DNA of 64,000 nucleotides from G963667675 sp965249215 (lineage in GTDB: Bacteria > Chloroflexota > Dehalococcoidia > Lucifugimonadales > UBA3495): positions 744,001-808,000 of the forward strand of contig CBDFLN010000002.1 in the NCBI GenBank assembly GCA_965249215.1, given 5' to 3'. The position numbers and the translations under genes are program-made. A model generated the notes under the pieces. It searched no databases and was not told where the DNA came from. It saw only the letters and a program-made list of their open reading frames with translations. The stretch's first letter is position 1. The number at the start of each line of letters is the position of its first letter. Positions 38,238 through 47,235 of the stretch are shown here, in pieces.

Positions 38238-38266
38238 AGCCTACCTCCTTGACCAGCGGTATTATA
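38238..38266 (-). promoter_or_regulatory. Ribosome-binding site and -10 box of the CDF gene
   Basis: On the minus strand AAGGAGGT lies just before the ATG at 38237, and TATAAT (plus-strand attata, 38261-38266) lies about 25 bp upstream. No convincing -35 was seen. Confidence 0.5.
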
Positions 38267-38346
38267 TATTGGAAACTGTCTTTTATCAGCAGTTTACGCC
38301 GGATTCCTTTACGCAGGGTTGGGTTTATACAACAGCAATACCTTCG

Positions 38347-38375
38347 TTGACGCATTTGAAGGGCCGTGATACCAT
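38347..38375 (+). promoter_or_regulatory. Promoter of the thi operon
   Basis: TTGACG (38347-38352), a 17-bp spacer, then TACCAT (38370-38375), about 30 bp before the TPP aptamer. Confidence 0.5.
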
Positions 38376-38402
38376 AAATTTCAGCTTCAAACATGATTTT
38401 GT

Positions 38403-38500
38403 TTGGCGGGAGCTTGGGTAAGCCAGGCTGAGAGGGTGGCCGAGGAACGTCGCCGACCGTCCGTACCTGACCCAGGTAATGCTGGCGCAGGGAAGAGACG
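38403..38500 (+). ncRNA. TPP riboswitch (THI-box) aptamer
   Basis: Shows the conserved THI-box elements: 'gggagctt', the pyrimidine-sensing segment GGCTGAGA (38426-38433), a variable stem (ggtggcc...gaccgt), and the diphosphate-sensing segment 'acctgacccaggtaatgctg' ending in 'gcgcaggga' (38465-38493). It sits upstream of thiG and is followed by an intrinsic terminator, so thiamine pyrophosphate should switch the operon off. Confidence 0.96.
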
Positions 38501-38521
38501 CCCAACCAGGCCTACTTGATG

Positions 38522-38557
38522 ACCGCCAGGCTCATAACCTGGCGGTTCCTTTTTCTT
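38522..38557 (+). terminator. Riboswitch-controlled intrinsic terminator
   Basis: Stem ACCGCCAGG (38522-38530) and CCTGGCGGT (38538-38546) followed by TCCTTTTTCTT. It lies between the TPP aptamer and the thiG ribosome-binding site (AAGGAG, 38568-38573), the usual expression platform for transcriptional attenuation. Confidence 0.88.
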
Positions 38558-38583
38558 AGACATCGCCAAGGAGAAATGGCCAA

Positions 38584-39375
38584 ATGTCGGACGAACTGGT
38601 AATTGGCGGCAAGAGCTTCAAGTCCCGCCTCATTTTGGGGACTGGCCGGTACCGCACCATGGAGGATATGGTCCAGGCGGTGGAAGCCTCCGGCGCCGAA
38701 ATGATTACGGTGGCCATACGCCGCCTCGACCTGGACGACCCGGGACAAAAGACCCTGTTGGACTACATCGACTGGGACCGCTACCAGATGCTGCCCAACA
38801 CCGCGGGCTGCGCTACGGTCGAAGATGCGCTGTTCATAGCCCGCCTTGGCCGGGAAGTGGGCAAGACCGATTTCGTTAAACTGGAAGTAATCCCGGACCC
38901 CAAGTACCTGTTCCCCGACGGGGCGGCGACCCTGGAGGCCGCGCGAATCCTGGTCAAAGAGGGTTTCGTGGTCCTGCCATACGTCCACGCCGACCCGGTG
39001 CTGGCCAAGCAATTGGAAGAAGCGGGGTGCGCCACCGTCATGCCCCTGGGCTCGGCAATCGGCTCCGGCCAGGGGATTCACACCGTAGAGGAACTGAAAA
39101 TCATCATCGAGCAAGCCACCGTGCCCGTGGTGGTGGATGCCGGGCTGGCGGTGCCCTCCGACGCCTCCCAGGCCCTGGAGTTGGGCGCTTCCGCCGTCTT
39201 GGTCAACACGGCTATTGCCCAGGCTGAGAACCCGGCATTGATGGCCGAGGCCTTTAAGCAAGGTGTCGACGCCGGCCGCAAAGCCTACTTGGCGGGCCGA
39301 ATCGCGGTCAAGCACTACGCAGCGGCCAGCAGCCCTACTACCGGTGTCCCACAACCGGCGCCGGCTCGAAGCTGA
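38584..39375 (+). CDS. thiG: Thiazole synthase ThiG
   Basis: Builds the thiazole phosphate of thiamine from deoxyxylulose 5-phosphate, dehydroglycine and ThiS-thiocarboxylate. The 263-aa TIM barrel shows LILGTGRYRTMEDM, the Schiff-base Lys in FVKLEVIPDPKYLFPD, and the phosphate-binding ends PLGSAIGSGQGI and VVDAGLAVPSDA. First gene of thiG-thiE-thiS; thiE begins 4 bp after its stop. Controlled by the upstream TPP riboswitch. Confidence 0.97.
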   Translation: MSDELVIGGKSFKSRLILGTGRYRTMEDMVQAVEASGAEMITVAIRRLDLDDPGQKTLLDYIDWDRYQMLPNTAGCATVEDALFIARLGREVGKTDFVKLEVIPDPKYLFPDGAATLEAARILVKEGFVVLPYVHADPVLAKQLEEAGCATVMPLGSAIGSGQGIHTVEELKIIIEQATVPVVVDAGLAVPSDASQALELGASAVLVNTAIAQAENPALMAEAFKQGVDAGRKAYLAGRIAVKHYAAASSPTTGVPQPAPARS

Positions 39376-39379
39376 GTCC

Positions 39380-40081
39380 ATGCCGCCGTCCATACCTCAA
39401 CCATGCCTTTGCCTGGTCACCGGCCCCGTAGGGGGTGAACGCCGCAGCCTGCTGGAGCGCATCGATGAAGCTGTGGCGGGCGGCGTTGACATGGTGCAAC
39501 TCAGGGACAAGGAACTTCCGGCCGGCGAATTGCTGGAACTGGCCGTTGCCATAAAGAAGACGATAAACGGCCGGGCTCTGTTTATGGTGAACGAGAGGGC
39601 CGACGTTGCCGCAGCCGCCGGGGCCGACGGCGTGCAGCTCGGCGAGCGCGCTATGCCTCCGGCCGCCGCCCGGCGGGTGACGCGCCCCGAATGCCTCATA
39701 GGCCGGTCGGTCCATTCCCCGGAGGGAGCAGCCGTCGCCCAAGTAAAAGGCGCCGATTTTCTCATCGTGGGAGCCATGTTCCCCACCGCTTCCCATCCGG
39801 GCGTAGCAGCGGTCGGGCCCGGTCTGCTGGAAAACATCCGCCGTCTTCTGGAGCGCAACGGGCGCCCAGTCCCCCTTTTAGGCATCGGCGGCATAACAAC
39901 GAGTAACGTGGCCGAGGTAATGCGGGCGGGCGCTGCGGGGGTGGCGGTCATCACCAGCATATTGGCGGCTTCCGACTCCGAGCAGGCGGCTGCGCGGCTG
40001 AAGCGGGAGATGCTGAATGCCTGGGAGGCCGCTGCGCCAGTCCCGGACAGAGAGCCAAAAGGAGGTCGTGTCGGGGCATGA
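39380..40081 (+). CDS. thiE: Thiamine-phosphate synthase ThiE
   Basis: Joins the pyrimidine diphosphate and thiazole phosphate halves to give thiamine phosphate. A 233-aa TIM barrel: GGVDMVQLRDKELPAGELLE, then VNERADVAAAAGADGVQLGE, IGRSVHSPEGA, and PLLGIGGITTSNVAEVMRAG. I start at ATG 39380, since upstream codons in this frame overlap thiG and lack family similarity. The last four bases (ATGA) overlap thiS. Confidence 0.95.
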   Translation: MPPSIPQPCLCLVTGPVGGERRSLLERIDEAVAGGVDMVQLRDKELPAGELLELAVAIKKTINGRALFMVNERADVAAAAGADGVQLGERAMPPAAARRVTRPECLIGRSVHSPEGAAVAQVKGADFLIVGAMFPTASHPGVAAVGPGLLENIRRLLERNGRPVPLLGIGGITTSNVAEVMRAGAAGVAVITSILAASDSEQAAARLKREMLNAWEAAAPVPDREPKGGRVGA

Positions 40082-40281
40082 TACGTCTAACGGTGAACGG
40101 CAAGGCCAGATCCCTGGAAGACACAACCGACTTGGAGAGTTACCTCGTCTCCTTCGATGTTAATATGGAGCACGTAGCCGTGGGCTATAATGGTGAAGTG
40201 GTCAAAAAGGAACAGTTTCCGGCGGTGCGGCTGCGGGACGGGGATGTTTTGGAGATAGTGCGCCCGGTGGGCGGCGGTTGA
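40078..40281 (+). CDS. thiS: Sulfur carrier protein ThiS
   Basis: A 67-aa ubiquitin-like sulfur carrier. It ends in EIVRPVGGG, giving the C-terminal Gly that is adenylated and converted to the thiocarboxylate donor for ThiG. MIRLTVNGKARSLEDTTDL is typical of the N-terminus. It overlaps thiE by 4 bp. No ThiF is seen in the window. Confidence 0.93.
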   Translation: MIRLTVNGKARSLEDTTDLESYLVSFDVNMEHVAVGYNGEVVKKEQFPAVRLRDGDVLEIVRPVGGG

Positions 40282-40392
40282 GCAGTTGTCGAGCCATTTG
40301 GGGCGAACAACTGCAGGGAGCGGACCCAAAGGCCCATAGGGCGAACGTCACTTCACATAACCCTTAGAGACACGATAATGCACCCGGAAAGC

Positions 40393-40431
40393 TTAAGGGG
40401 TGTGACGAGCGGCGCCCGTCGCACCCCTTAA
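40393..40431. terminator. Strong hairpin between thiS and the ABC exporter
   Basis: TTAAGGGGTGTGACG (40393-40407) can pair with CGTCGCACCCCTTAA (40417-40431), 14 Watson-Crick pairs plus one G-U in a 15-bp stem. No T tract follows on either strand, so it may be a weak terminator, an mRNA-stabilising hairpin or a protein site. Confidence 0.45.
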
Positions 40432-40475
40432 CAATGCGCTGCAGAATGCGGCGATAGGAGAACTCGTTAAGTTAA

Positions 40476-41210
40476 ATGCAAGAATACATCGTCAACGCCA
40501 CAGAACTCCATAAGACCTATGACACCGGCATGGTAAGCGTCTCGGCCCTCAGGGGGGTGGACCTGCAGGTCAAGCGCGGCGAAATGGTGGCCATCATGGG
40601 CCCCAGTGGCTGCGGCAAGACCACGCTGCTCAACTGCCTGTCGGGGTTGGACGAGATCGACTCGGGCCGGGTTCTCATCGACGGCACGGTTCTCCACGAC
40701 CTGCCCGACGACGCCCGCAGCGACTACCGGGCCCGCAGCATGGGTTTCGTATTTCAGCTATATAACCTGCTCCCGGTCCTGACCGCGGTGGAGAACATTG
40801 AAATGCCCCTGCTTGTCTCCGGGGTCAACGCCTCCCAGGCCCGCCGGCGGTCCATGGGAATGCTCGACCTGGTGGGCCTGTCGGAACGGGCCAGTCACCT
40901 GCCCGCGGAGCTTTCCGGGGGGCAGCGGCAACGGGTTACCATTGCCCGGGCGTTGGTCAATGAGCCGTCTATTGTTTGGGCCGACGAGCCCACCGGCGAC
41001 CTGGACAGCGAGACGGCCAACGACATCATGGATCTTATGTGCGGGTTGAACGAAGAAAACGGCCAGACCTTCGTGCTGGTGACCCACAGCGACGAGATCG
41101 GCGCCCGGGCCCACCGCATTGTCAGGATGAGGGATGGCAGGATCGAGGATGACGGGGGCCGATCTCCAATTGGCGAGACCGCGAACACCGTCGAGGGGCC
41201 TCGGAACTAA
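40476..41210 (+). CDS. ABC transporter ATP-binding protein, MacB/LolD type
   Basis: A 244-aa ATPase. Walker A is MGPSGCGKTT (residues 41-50), the Q-loop MGFVFQLYNLLPVL, the signature ELSGGQRQRVTIARAL, Walker B IVWADEPTGDLDSE, and the H-loop VTHSDEIG. It belongs to the group that powers FtsX-type permeases (MacB, LolD, YknY). It overlaps the permease gene by one base (TAATGG), so the two form one exporter, presumably for a lipid, peptide or lipoprotein. The upstream hairpin separates it from thiS. Confidence 0.94.
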   Translation: MQEYIVNATELHKTYDTGMVSVSALRGVDLQVKRGEMVAIMGPSGCGKTTLLNCLSGLDEIDSGRVLIDGTVLHDLPDDARSDYRARSMGFVFQLYNLLPVLTAVENIEMPLLVSGVNASQARRRSMGMLDLVGLSERASHLPAELSGGQRQRVTIARALVNEPSIVWADEPTGDLDSETANDIMDLMCGLNEENGQTFVLVTHSDEIGARAHRIVRMRDGRIEDDGGRSPIGETANTVEGPRN

Positions 41211-44200
41211 TGGAAGAACTCTTCGGCGTTTCCATGAACACCATCATGGTCGCCTTGCTGGTGATTCTCATACCCTCGTTGGTGATCGTCGCCGTGATGG
41301 CCTTGCGCAACCGGGTAATGCTGAAAATGGGCCTGCGCAATATCCCCAGGCGGCCGGCCCAGACCGTGTTAATCATCCTGGGCATCATGATCAGCACCCT
41401 GATTATGGCCGCTGCGTTCGGCACCGGCGACACCATCAGCTATTCGATACGCAACGAGGCCGTAAAGGCCCTGGGAACCATCGACGAGATCGTCCTGTTG
41501 CCCAGGGCAAGCGCCGACGACAACTTCGGCAGCGAGCCTTACATGCCCTACGACCGCTTCCTTCAACTCAGGAACGAGACGGCCGGTATAGAGAATATAG
41601 ACGGCCTGGCGCCGGGGGTAGCCGAATTCGCCCCGGTGGTGAACACCCGGACCTCCCTCAGCGAAGGAAACATGCGAATCGTGGGGGTATTCCCCGACTC
41701 CGTGTCCGAATTCGGCGGCCTAAATCTTGCTTCCGGCGGCTCCGCCAGGATGGAAGACCTGGGTTCGGAACAAGTCTACGTGAACTATGAAGCCGCGGAT
41801 GAACTGGACGCCGTCGCGGGGGATGAAGTCCGCCTGTTTATAGGCGGCGAGGAACTGGCCTTCCGGGTGCTGGGGATATTGGAGAATGGAGGCCTGGCCG
41901 GACCCGACCCAACCCTGACGATGCCCATGGAGCGGGCCCAGGAAATATTTGGCCGGGAGGGCCAGATTAACTCCATTGCGGTATCCAACAGCGGCGGCTT
42001 GTTCGCCGGCGCAGACCACAGCGAGGAAGTGACCCGGCAACTCCGCGTCCTGTTCGCCGACCCGCAGGTTGCCCAAGAACTCAAGCTCCTGTTGAGTCGG
42101 GACGACGCGCTGGACTCCCTGGAGCAGCGGGAGCTGGGCCTGACCGGCTCTCTGCAGTCGGAGGTCACCTCTGTCCTGGCAGAGCTGGCAAAGGACGACC
42201 TCAGCGATCAGCTTATCAGCCTTCTCGCCGACCAGCAGGTCTCAGAAGAGATATTGGAAGCTTTGGGCGGCAGCGGCCTGAGGGACGCCGAGCGCCAGGC
42301 GGTGACCCTGTTCGACGACCTGGGCGAGTTGAGAGTTCTTGACATAAAGGCCCAGCTCATTGAAATCGCGGACGAAACCGGCGGCCAGGTCACAACCTTC
42401 TTCGTCATTATGGGTCTTTTTTCCATCATGGTGGGCGTGCTGCTGATATTCCTGATATTCGTGATGCTGGCGGCGGCCCGCCAGACCGAGATAGGCATGG
42501 CCCGGGCCGTGGGAGCGCGTCGCCAACACCTGGTGCAGATGTTCCTCTTCGAGGGCAGCGCTTACGCCCTGGTTTCCGGCGCCGTCGGGGTGTTGCTGGG
42601 ACTGGCGGCCAGCGCCCTCATAGTGGTCATCGTAAACCGGATTTTTGCCGGGGCCGGAGGAGACTTGGAAGACTTCCAGATGACCCGCCACTTCGAGGTC
42701 CGCAGCGCGGTCGTCGCCTACAGCCTGGGAATGATTATTACGCTGGCTACGGTGGGCGTGTCGGCCTACCGGGTAAGCCGGACCAACATAGTATCCGCCG
42801 TACGGGGGCTACCGGCCCCGGCAGGCGGCGAGTCCGCGGGATGGCGCCAGGTTGCGGGGGCTCCGGCGCGGGCAGCCGTGCTCCCGTTTCAAATGGTCGG
42901 GCGCAGCGGCGCAGCGCTGGTGGCGCTTCAGCCACTTTCGTTCCTGGGCTACCTGAACCAAGCCTGCTGGGCCGTGCTGCGGGTCCCGGTCGTCACCGTC
43001 CAAACGATAGTGGAACTGTTGTGGAGGCCCTTCCAGCACGGATGGCTGGCCCTGGTTCTGGGCGTGCTCATCACCTACGCCGGGACGGCTAACGACGAAG
43101 CATCACTATTCCGTATCGGCGTCTCGCTGGTGATCGTTGGGCTGGGGTTAACCATGCGCACCCTGCTGCGATCTGCGCAGATGCGGCCCGACGTTAGGGA
43201 CCGCCTGGCCTACACCTTCATGGGAGTGTTGATGCTGGCCTTCTGGGTGATGCCCTTCAGTTGGCTGACGGCCGCGGCAGGGGAATTGGAAGGCGGCCCG
43301 GAGTTGTTCTTCATTTCAGGAATAGCAATGGTGGCGGCGGCAGTCTGGACCGTGATGTATAACGCCGACCTGCTGCTGAAGCTGCTTACTTTCATCACCA
43401 GGCCGGTGGGATTCTTGCGGCCGGTGCTGGTGACCGCCGTCGCCTACCCCATGAGCGCGAAGTTCCGCACCGGGCTCACCCTGGCGATGTTCGCCCTGGT
43501 GATTTTCACCCTGATAGTCATGTCCATACTGACTAGGGCGTTCAGCACGGCGGTAGCGGACGTCGAGACCAGCACCATGGGATGGGACATCGAGGGTACG
43601 TTGAACTTCAACACGCCCATCGACGACATAGGGCAGGCCATCGCCGACCACCCCGAACTGAACCCCGCCGACTTCGCAGCCATCGGCGGCTTTACCCGGA
43701 TACCCATAGAGGCCCGCCAGCCGGGAGCGGACAACCAGCGTTGGCGATGGTACCAGGTCAGGGCGGCCGACGGCGACTTCCTGGACGCCGCGGAAGGTAA
43801 GCTGAAGCTCATCGCCGACGGCTACGGCGAAACTGCGCAAGATGTGTGGCAAGCCCTGAAAGACGACCCCAGCCTGGCGGTCGTCGACTCCTCGGTAGTG
43901 CCCAGCCGGTCGGGGTTCGATGACGACCAAGTGCCATTCGAACTGGAGGGCGTCTACTACGAGGACGAAATGATGGACCCCATAGAGATAGAGGTCCGGG
44001 CCCCCAATTCCGGTGAAGTCGTAAAGTTCAAGGTGATCGGCGTGTTGGACCAGCTCACCGACGCCTTCGGGACAATCGACGTCGGGATGTTCGTTTCCAA
44101 GCAGGCCCTGGACGATGCCGTTCCCTTCCAGATCCCCATCACCTCCTACAGGTTCAACGCGGCGCCGGGGGTGGACCTGCAGCAGGCCGCGCGCTCCATC

Positions 44201-44680
44201 GAAGCCGCCTTCCAGGAACACGGGATGGAGACCGACGTGCTGGAAGAGCTGGTGGATGAATCGGCAGCGGCCAACCGCGCCTTCAACTACCTGTTCACCG
44301 GGTTTATGGGCCTGGGTCTCCTGGTGGGAATAGCAGCAGTGGGCGTAATCAGCTTGAGGGCCGTGGTGGAACGCAGGCAGCAGATCGGCGTGCAGCGGGC
44401 CATCGGCTACCGCCGGATAATGGTCCAGCTAAGCTTCTTGTTCGAGTCTTCCTTCATCGTCCTGATGGGCGTAGCCATCGGGGTCGGTCTGGGAACCATC
44501 ATCTCCTACAACATAGTCAACGAGATACAAGACCAGCTGGAGTCTATCCGGTTCTCCATTCCCTGGTTGCAGATAGGCATAATTATCGCAGTGGCTTACC
44601 TGTTTTCGTTGTTGACCACCTACTTGCCGGCCCGCCAGGCCTCCCGAATCTATCCCGCCGAGGCGCTGCGGTACGAGTAG
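41210..44680 (+). CDS. FtsX-like ABC permease, large two-domain form
   Basis: A 1156-aa permease. The N-terminal helix (TIMVALLVILIPSLVIVAVM) and a second helix (QTVLIILGIMISTLIMAAAF) lead into an extracytoplasmic MacB-like domain (about 80-390). The first FtsX core has three helices (about 395-530, with MARAVGARRQHLVQM). A central set of helices (about 590-760), a second extracytoplasmic domain (about 780-1010) and a second FtsX core (about 1030-1150, IGVQRAIGYRRIMVQLSF) follow. It ends ARQASRIYPAEALRYE, the usual cytoplasmic ending. Having both halves in one chain means the dimeric permease may be a single polypeptide. Confidence 0.92.
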   Translation: MEELFGVSMNTIMVALLVILIPSLVIVAVMALRNRVMLKMGLRNIPRRPAQTVLIILGIMISTLIMAAAFGTGDTISYSIRNEAVKALGTIDEIVLLPRASADDNFGSEPYMPYDRFLQLRNETAGIENIDGLAPGVAEFAPVVNTRTSLSEGNMRIVGVFPDSVSEFGGLNLASGGSARMEDLGSEQVYVNYEAADELDAVAGDEVRLFIGGEELAFRVLGILENGGLAGPDPTLTMPMERAQEIFGREGQINSIAVSNSGGLFAGADHSEEVTRQLRVLFADPQVAQELKLLLSRDDALDSLEQRELGLTGSLQSEVTSVLAELAKDDLSDQLISLLADQQVSEEILEALGGSGLRDAERQAVTLFDDLGELRVLDIKAQLIEIADETGGQVTTFFVIMGLFSIMVGVLLIFLIFVMLAAARQTEIGMARAVGARRQHLVQMFLFEGSAYALVSGAVGVLLGLAASALIVVIVNRIFAGAGGDLEDFQMTRHFEVRSAVVAYSLGMIITLATVGVSAYRVSRTNIVSAVRGLPAPAGGESAGWRQVAGAPARAAVLPFQMVGRSGAALVALQPLSFLGYLNQACWAVLRVPVVTVQTIVELLWRPFQHGWLALVLGVLITYAGTANDEASLFRIGVSLVIVGLGLTMRTLLRSAQMRPDVRDRLAYTFMGVLMLAFWVMPFSWLTAAAGELEGGPELFFISGIAMVAAAVWTVMYNADLLLKLLTFITRPVGFLRPVLVTAVAYPMSAKFRTGLTLAMFALVIFTLIVMSILTRAFSTAVADVETSTMGWDIEGTLNFNTPIDDIGQAIADHPELNPADFAAIGGFTRIPIEARQPGADNQRWRWYQVRAADGDFLDAAEGKLKLIADGYGETAQDVWQALKDDPSLAVVDSSVVPSRSGFDDDQVPFELEGVYYEDEMMDPIEIEVRAPNSGEVVKFKVIGVLDQLTDAFGTIDVGMFVSKQALDDAVPFQIPITSYRFNAAPGVDLQQAARSIEAAFQEHGMETDVLEELVDESAAANRAFNYLFTGFMGLGLLVGIAAVGVISLRAVVERRQQIGVQRAIGYRRIMVQLSFLFESSFIVLMGVAIGVGLGTIISYNIVNEIQDQLESIRFSIPWLQIGIIIAVAYLFSLLTTYLPARQASRIYPAEALRYE

Positions 44681-44845
44681 GCGCTGCCGGGAGCGTCCCC
44701 TGGGTCAAGCAGTTTAGCGTGTTGCGGCTCCTTTGCGCCGGAGCGCCGATTTCCAACGGCGGCGGCGGGGAACGTTCCCATCGCGTCCAGCCGGCCGAGG
44801 AACACCGAAAGTCGCCTGCGGGAGCACTAGGAGGCTCAACGCCCG

Positions 44846-46063
44846 GTGGACTCTAAAGATTATGACGTGGTGATTGTCGGCGGCGGAATCGTCGGCCTCT
44901 CTACCGCCATGCAACTCAAGCTCCGCGGGGTCCCGAATTGGCGGGTTGCGGTGGTGGAAAAGGAACCTGCCATTGCCCGCCACCAGACGGGCCACAACAG
45001 CGGGGTGATTCACTCGGGCATTTACTACCGTCCCGATTCCCAAAAAGCCCGGTTTTGCGTAGCGGGAGTCCAGGCCCTGCTGCGCTTTTGCGAAGAGAAC
45101 GAAATCGAATACCAGCAGTGCGGCAAGGTGATAGTCGCCACCAGGGACGAGGAACTGGGGAGATTGAACGACCTCTATCAGCGCGGGACGGCCAACGGAG
45201 TGGAAGGGCTGGAGATTATCGGGCCGGAGCGGCTCAAAGAAATCGAACCCCACGCCGCCGGAGTCCAGGCCCTGTGGTCGCCGCGTACGGGAATCATAGA
45301 CTACCAGAAAGTCGCCTCGGCCTACGCCGCCCGCTTCCAGGAAAATGGGGGCGACATCTACACAGATGCACCAGTCAACAAGGTAACCCGATACGCCGAC
45401 GGCGTCGTGTTGGAGACGACCGGCGGCGCCCTGAAAGCCAGACACGTCATCAACTGCGCCGGCCTGCACGCCGACCGTGTCGCAGAGTTGATGGGCGAGC
45501 GGCTGGACGTAAGAATCATCCCATTCCGGGGCGAGTATTTCACGCTGCAGCCGGAACGCCGCGACCTGGTCAACGGGCTGATTTACCCGGTGCCCGACCC
45601 AAGGTTCCCGTTTTTGGGGGTCCACTACACCCGCACCATCCAGGGGCAAGTGGAAGCGGGCCCCAACGCGGTGCTGGCCCTGGGCAGGGAGGGCTACCGG
45701 AAGTCAGACCTCAGCCCGCGGGACTCCTGGGGGACTTTCACCTTCCCGGGGTTTTGGAGGATGTCGGCGAAGCACTGGCGTGTGGGCGTGAGCGAGATGC
45801 GGCGGTCCTACAGCAAGAAACGGTTCGTACGCGACCTGCAACGCCTTCTGCCGGAGATCCAGGAGCGGGACCTTGCTCCAGGCGGCTCAGGCGTTCGCGC
45901 TCAGGCGGTGGCCCGGGACGGGGCCATACTTGACGACTTCCACATTCTCCGGGGACGGGAAGCAATCCACGTCCTCAACGCTCCGTCGCCGGGGGCCACG
46001 TCCTCCCTGGCTATCGGCGCTTACATAGTAGACCTGGCGACCGAGACCTTCGGCGCCCCGTAG
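44846..46063 (+). CDS. lhgO: L-2-hydroxyglutarate oxidase-like FAD oxidoreductase
   Basis: A 405-aa DAO-family flavoprotein. The FAD-binding motif is VVIVGGGIVGLSTAMQL. The LhgO-type block ARHQTGHNSGVIHSGIYYRP follows, with KARFCVAGVQALL, SPRTGIIDYQKVA and IIPFRGEYFTLQ. It oxidises L-2-hydroxyglutarate to 2-oxoglutarate, passing electrons to the membrane or oxygen. GTG start at 44846 with AGGAGG 11 bases upstream. Ends with IHVLNAPSPGATSSLAIG. It appears to be its own unit: a strong promoter for the next operon begins 9 bp after its stop. Confidence 0.92.
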   Translation: MDSKDYDVVIVGGGIVGLSTAMQLKLRGVPNWRVAVVEKEPAIARHQTGHNSGVIHSGIYYRPDSQKARFCVAGVQALLRFCEENEIEYQQCGKVIVATRDEELGRLNDLYQRGTANGVEGLEIIGPERLKEIEPHAAGVQALWSPRTGIIDYQKVASAYAARFQENGGDIYTDAPVNKVTRYADGVVLETTGGALKARHVINCAGLHADRVAELMGERLDVRIIPFRGEYFTLQPERRDLVNGLIYPVPDPRFPFLGVHYTRTIQGQVEAGPNAVLALGREGYRKSDLSPRDSWGTFTFPGFWRMSAKHWRVGVSEMRRSYSKKRFVRDLQRLLPEIQERDLAPGGSGVRAQAVARDGAILDDFHILRGREAIHVLNAPSPGATSSLAIGAYIVDLATETFGAP

Positions 46064-46071
46064 CCACAAAG

Positions 46072-46100
46072 TTGATAGGCCATATCTGGCTGAGTATAAT
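46072..46100 (+). promoter_or_regulatory. Strong sigma-70-type promoter
   Basis: TTGATA (46072-46077), exactly 17 bp, then TATAAT (46095-46100). It lies about 110 bp before the hotdog-hydratase gene and should drive that gene with plsX and fabG. Confidence 0.75.
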
Positions 46101-46211
46101 CCACCGAACCCAAATGGAAGCAGTTAAGCAGCAAAGCCCAGACAGCAAACTTACCGGCCTGAGCGCCCGGCCGGTTGACGCGCCGATGGCCCGCTTTGTC
46201 CATCCCCAGCG

Positions 46212-47129
46212 TTGTCCGCAAATCCACCGAGTGAGGCAGTCGCCGCCGTGGTAAGCCTGGACCGGCAGGAACGCCTTGAGCTGGACCTGGGCTCTTGGGT
46301 GGTGAACGATGAATTCGTCGCGGCCTATTTGAAGGCTGTCGGCGATGGGTCGCCTGCTTATTTTGAGCATCGCCTGGCGCCGCAGTTGGCCCTGGCGGCC
46401 CGCGGGCTGGGTTCGTTGCTCGAGAAGCTGGAGCTTCCCCCCGGAGCCATCCACAGCGTTCAGGAAATCGAGACCAATAAGCCCATTCCCTTTGGCGCGC
46501 AGGTCACAGCCCAGGCCATTGTTGGCCCGGCCAAGCGCCGGGGAGACATGGAGTTGCTTGCCGTCGGTCTCAGCCTGCAAGACCGTGCGGGCGCCCCCGC
46601 GTTGGAGAGCAAGAGCACCGTATTGGTGCTTGACAGGGCCTCAGCCTCCCCCGCTCCCAGCGACAGGCCGGCCAGCAGGGATAGCGGCAACCGAGCCGTC
46701 GGAGAAGCGAAACCAGGAAACAACTCAGAGCCGCAGGCGACGGCCCTGCCGGTGGTGGCCAGGACCATCAGCCAGGCCCAACTCGATGCCTATGCCGCGG
46801 TCTCGGGAGACCGGAACCCCCTGCACCTGGACGCGGCCTTCGCGGCTACCACCATGTTTGGCGGCATCATCGCCCACGGCATGTTGACTCTGGCTTTCAT
46901 ATCGGAGATGATGGCCCTTGAATTCGGCAAGGCTTGGCTCGAAACCGGAGGCCTGAAGGTCCGCTTCAAGGGCGCCGCCCGCCCCGGAGAACGGGTGGAG
47001 ACCCGGGGAAGGGTCGTCAGGGAAGAGCCTGCTCCCTCAGGGATCAGGTTGACCTGCAGTGTTGCGGCCCATGGTCCGGACCAGGGCCAAGAGTTGATTG
47101 CCGGCTCCGCTACGGTGACGCTGGAGTAG
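46212..47129 (+). CDS. Double-hotdog MaoC-type hydratase (FAS1-DH-like N-half plus MaoC C-half)
   Basis: A 305-aa protein with two hotdog folds. Residues 25-140 form the FAS1 dehydratase-like N-terminal fold. Residues 180-305 form a MaoC fold carrying the hydratase-2 motif YAAVSGDRNPLHLDAAFA with catalytic Asp and His, followed by FGGIIAHGMLTLAF. It hydrates or dehydrates (R)-3-hydroxyacyl thioesters. A Pro/Ser-rich linker (about 140-175) joins the halves. The start is unclear: the TTG at 46212 lacks a ribosome-binding site, while the GTG at 46248 has GAGTGAGG upstream. plsX and fabG follow, so a role in fatty-acid synthesis or hydroxyacyl metabolism is plausible. Confidence 0.85.
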   Translation: MSANPPSEAVAAVVSLDRQERLELDLGSWVVNDEFVAAYLKAVGDGSPAYFEHRLAPQLALAARGLGSLLEKLELPPGAIHSVQEIETNKPIPFGAQVTAQAIVGPAKRRGDMELLAVGLSLQDRAGAPALESKSTVLVLDRASASPAPSDRPASRDSGNRAVGEAKPGNNSEPQATALPVVARTISQAQLDAYAAVSGDRNPLHLDAAFAATTMFGGIIAHGMLTLAFISEMMALEFGKAWLETGGLKVRFKGAARPGERVETRGRVVREEPAPSGIRLTCSVAAHGPDQGQELIAGSATVTLE

Positions 47130-47235
47130 ACATAAGCCGCCGGCCGAACGCAGCCGGCGATGCTGCATTACATAACATTTTTTCGGGCCCTCGGTATTCT
47201 GTTGGTCCCGCGGGACTTGTGAGGACATCTTCTAT

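Noticed and set aside
37692..38252. Plus-strand frame with Val/Met/Leu-Pro repeats that looks like a membrane protein
   Set aside because: It is the complement of the His-rich repeat of the CDF gene; the minus strand has the family motifs and the ribosome-binding site.
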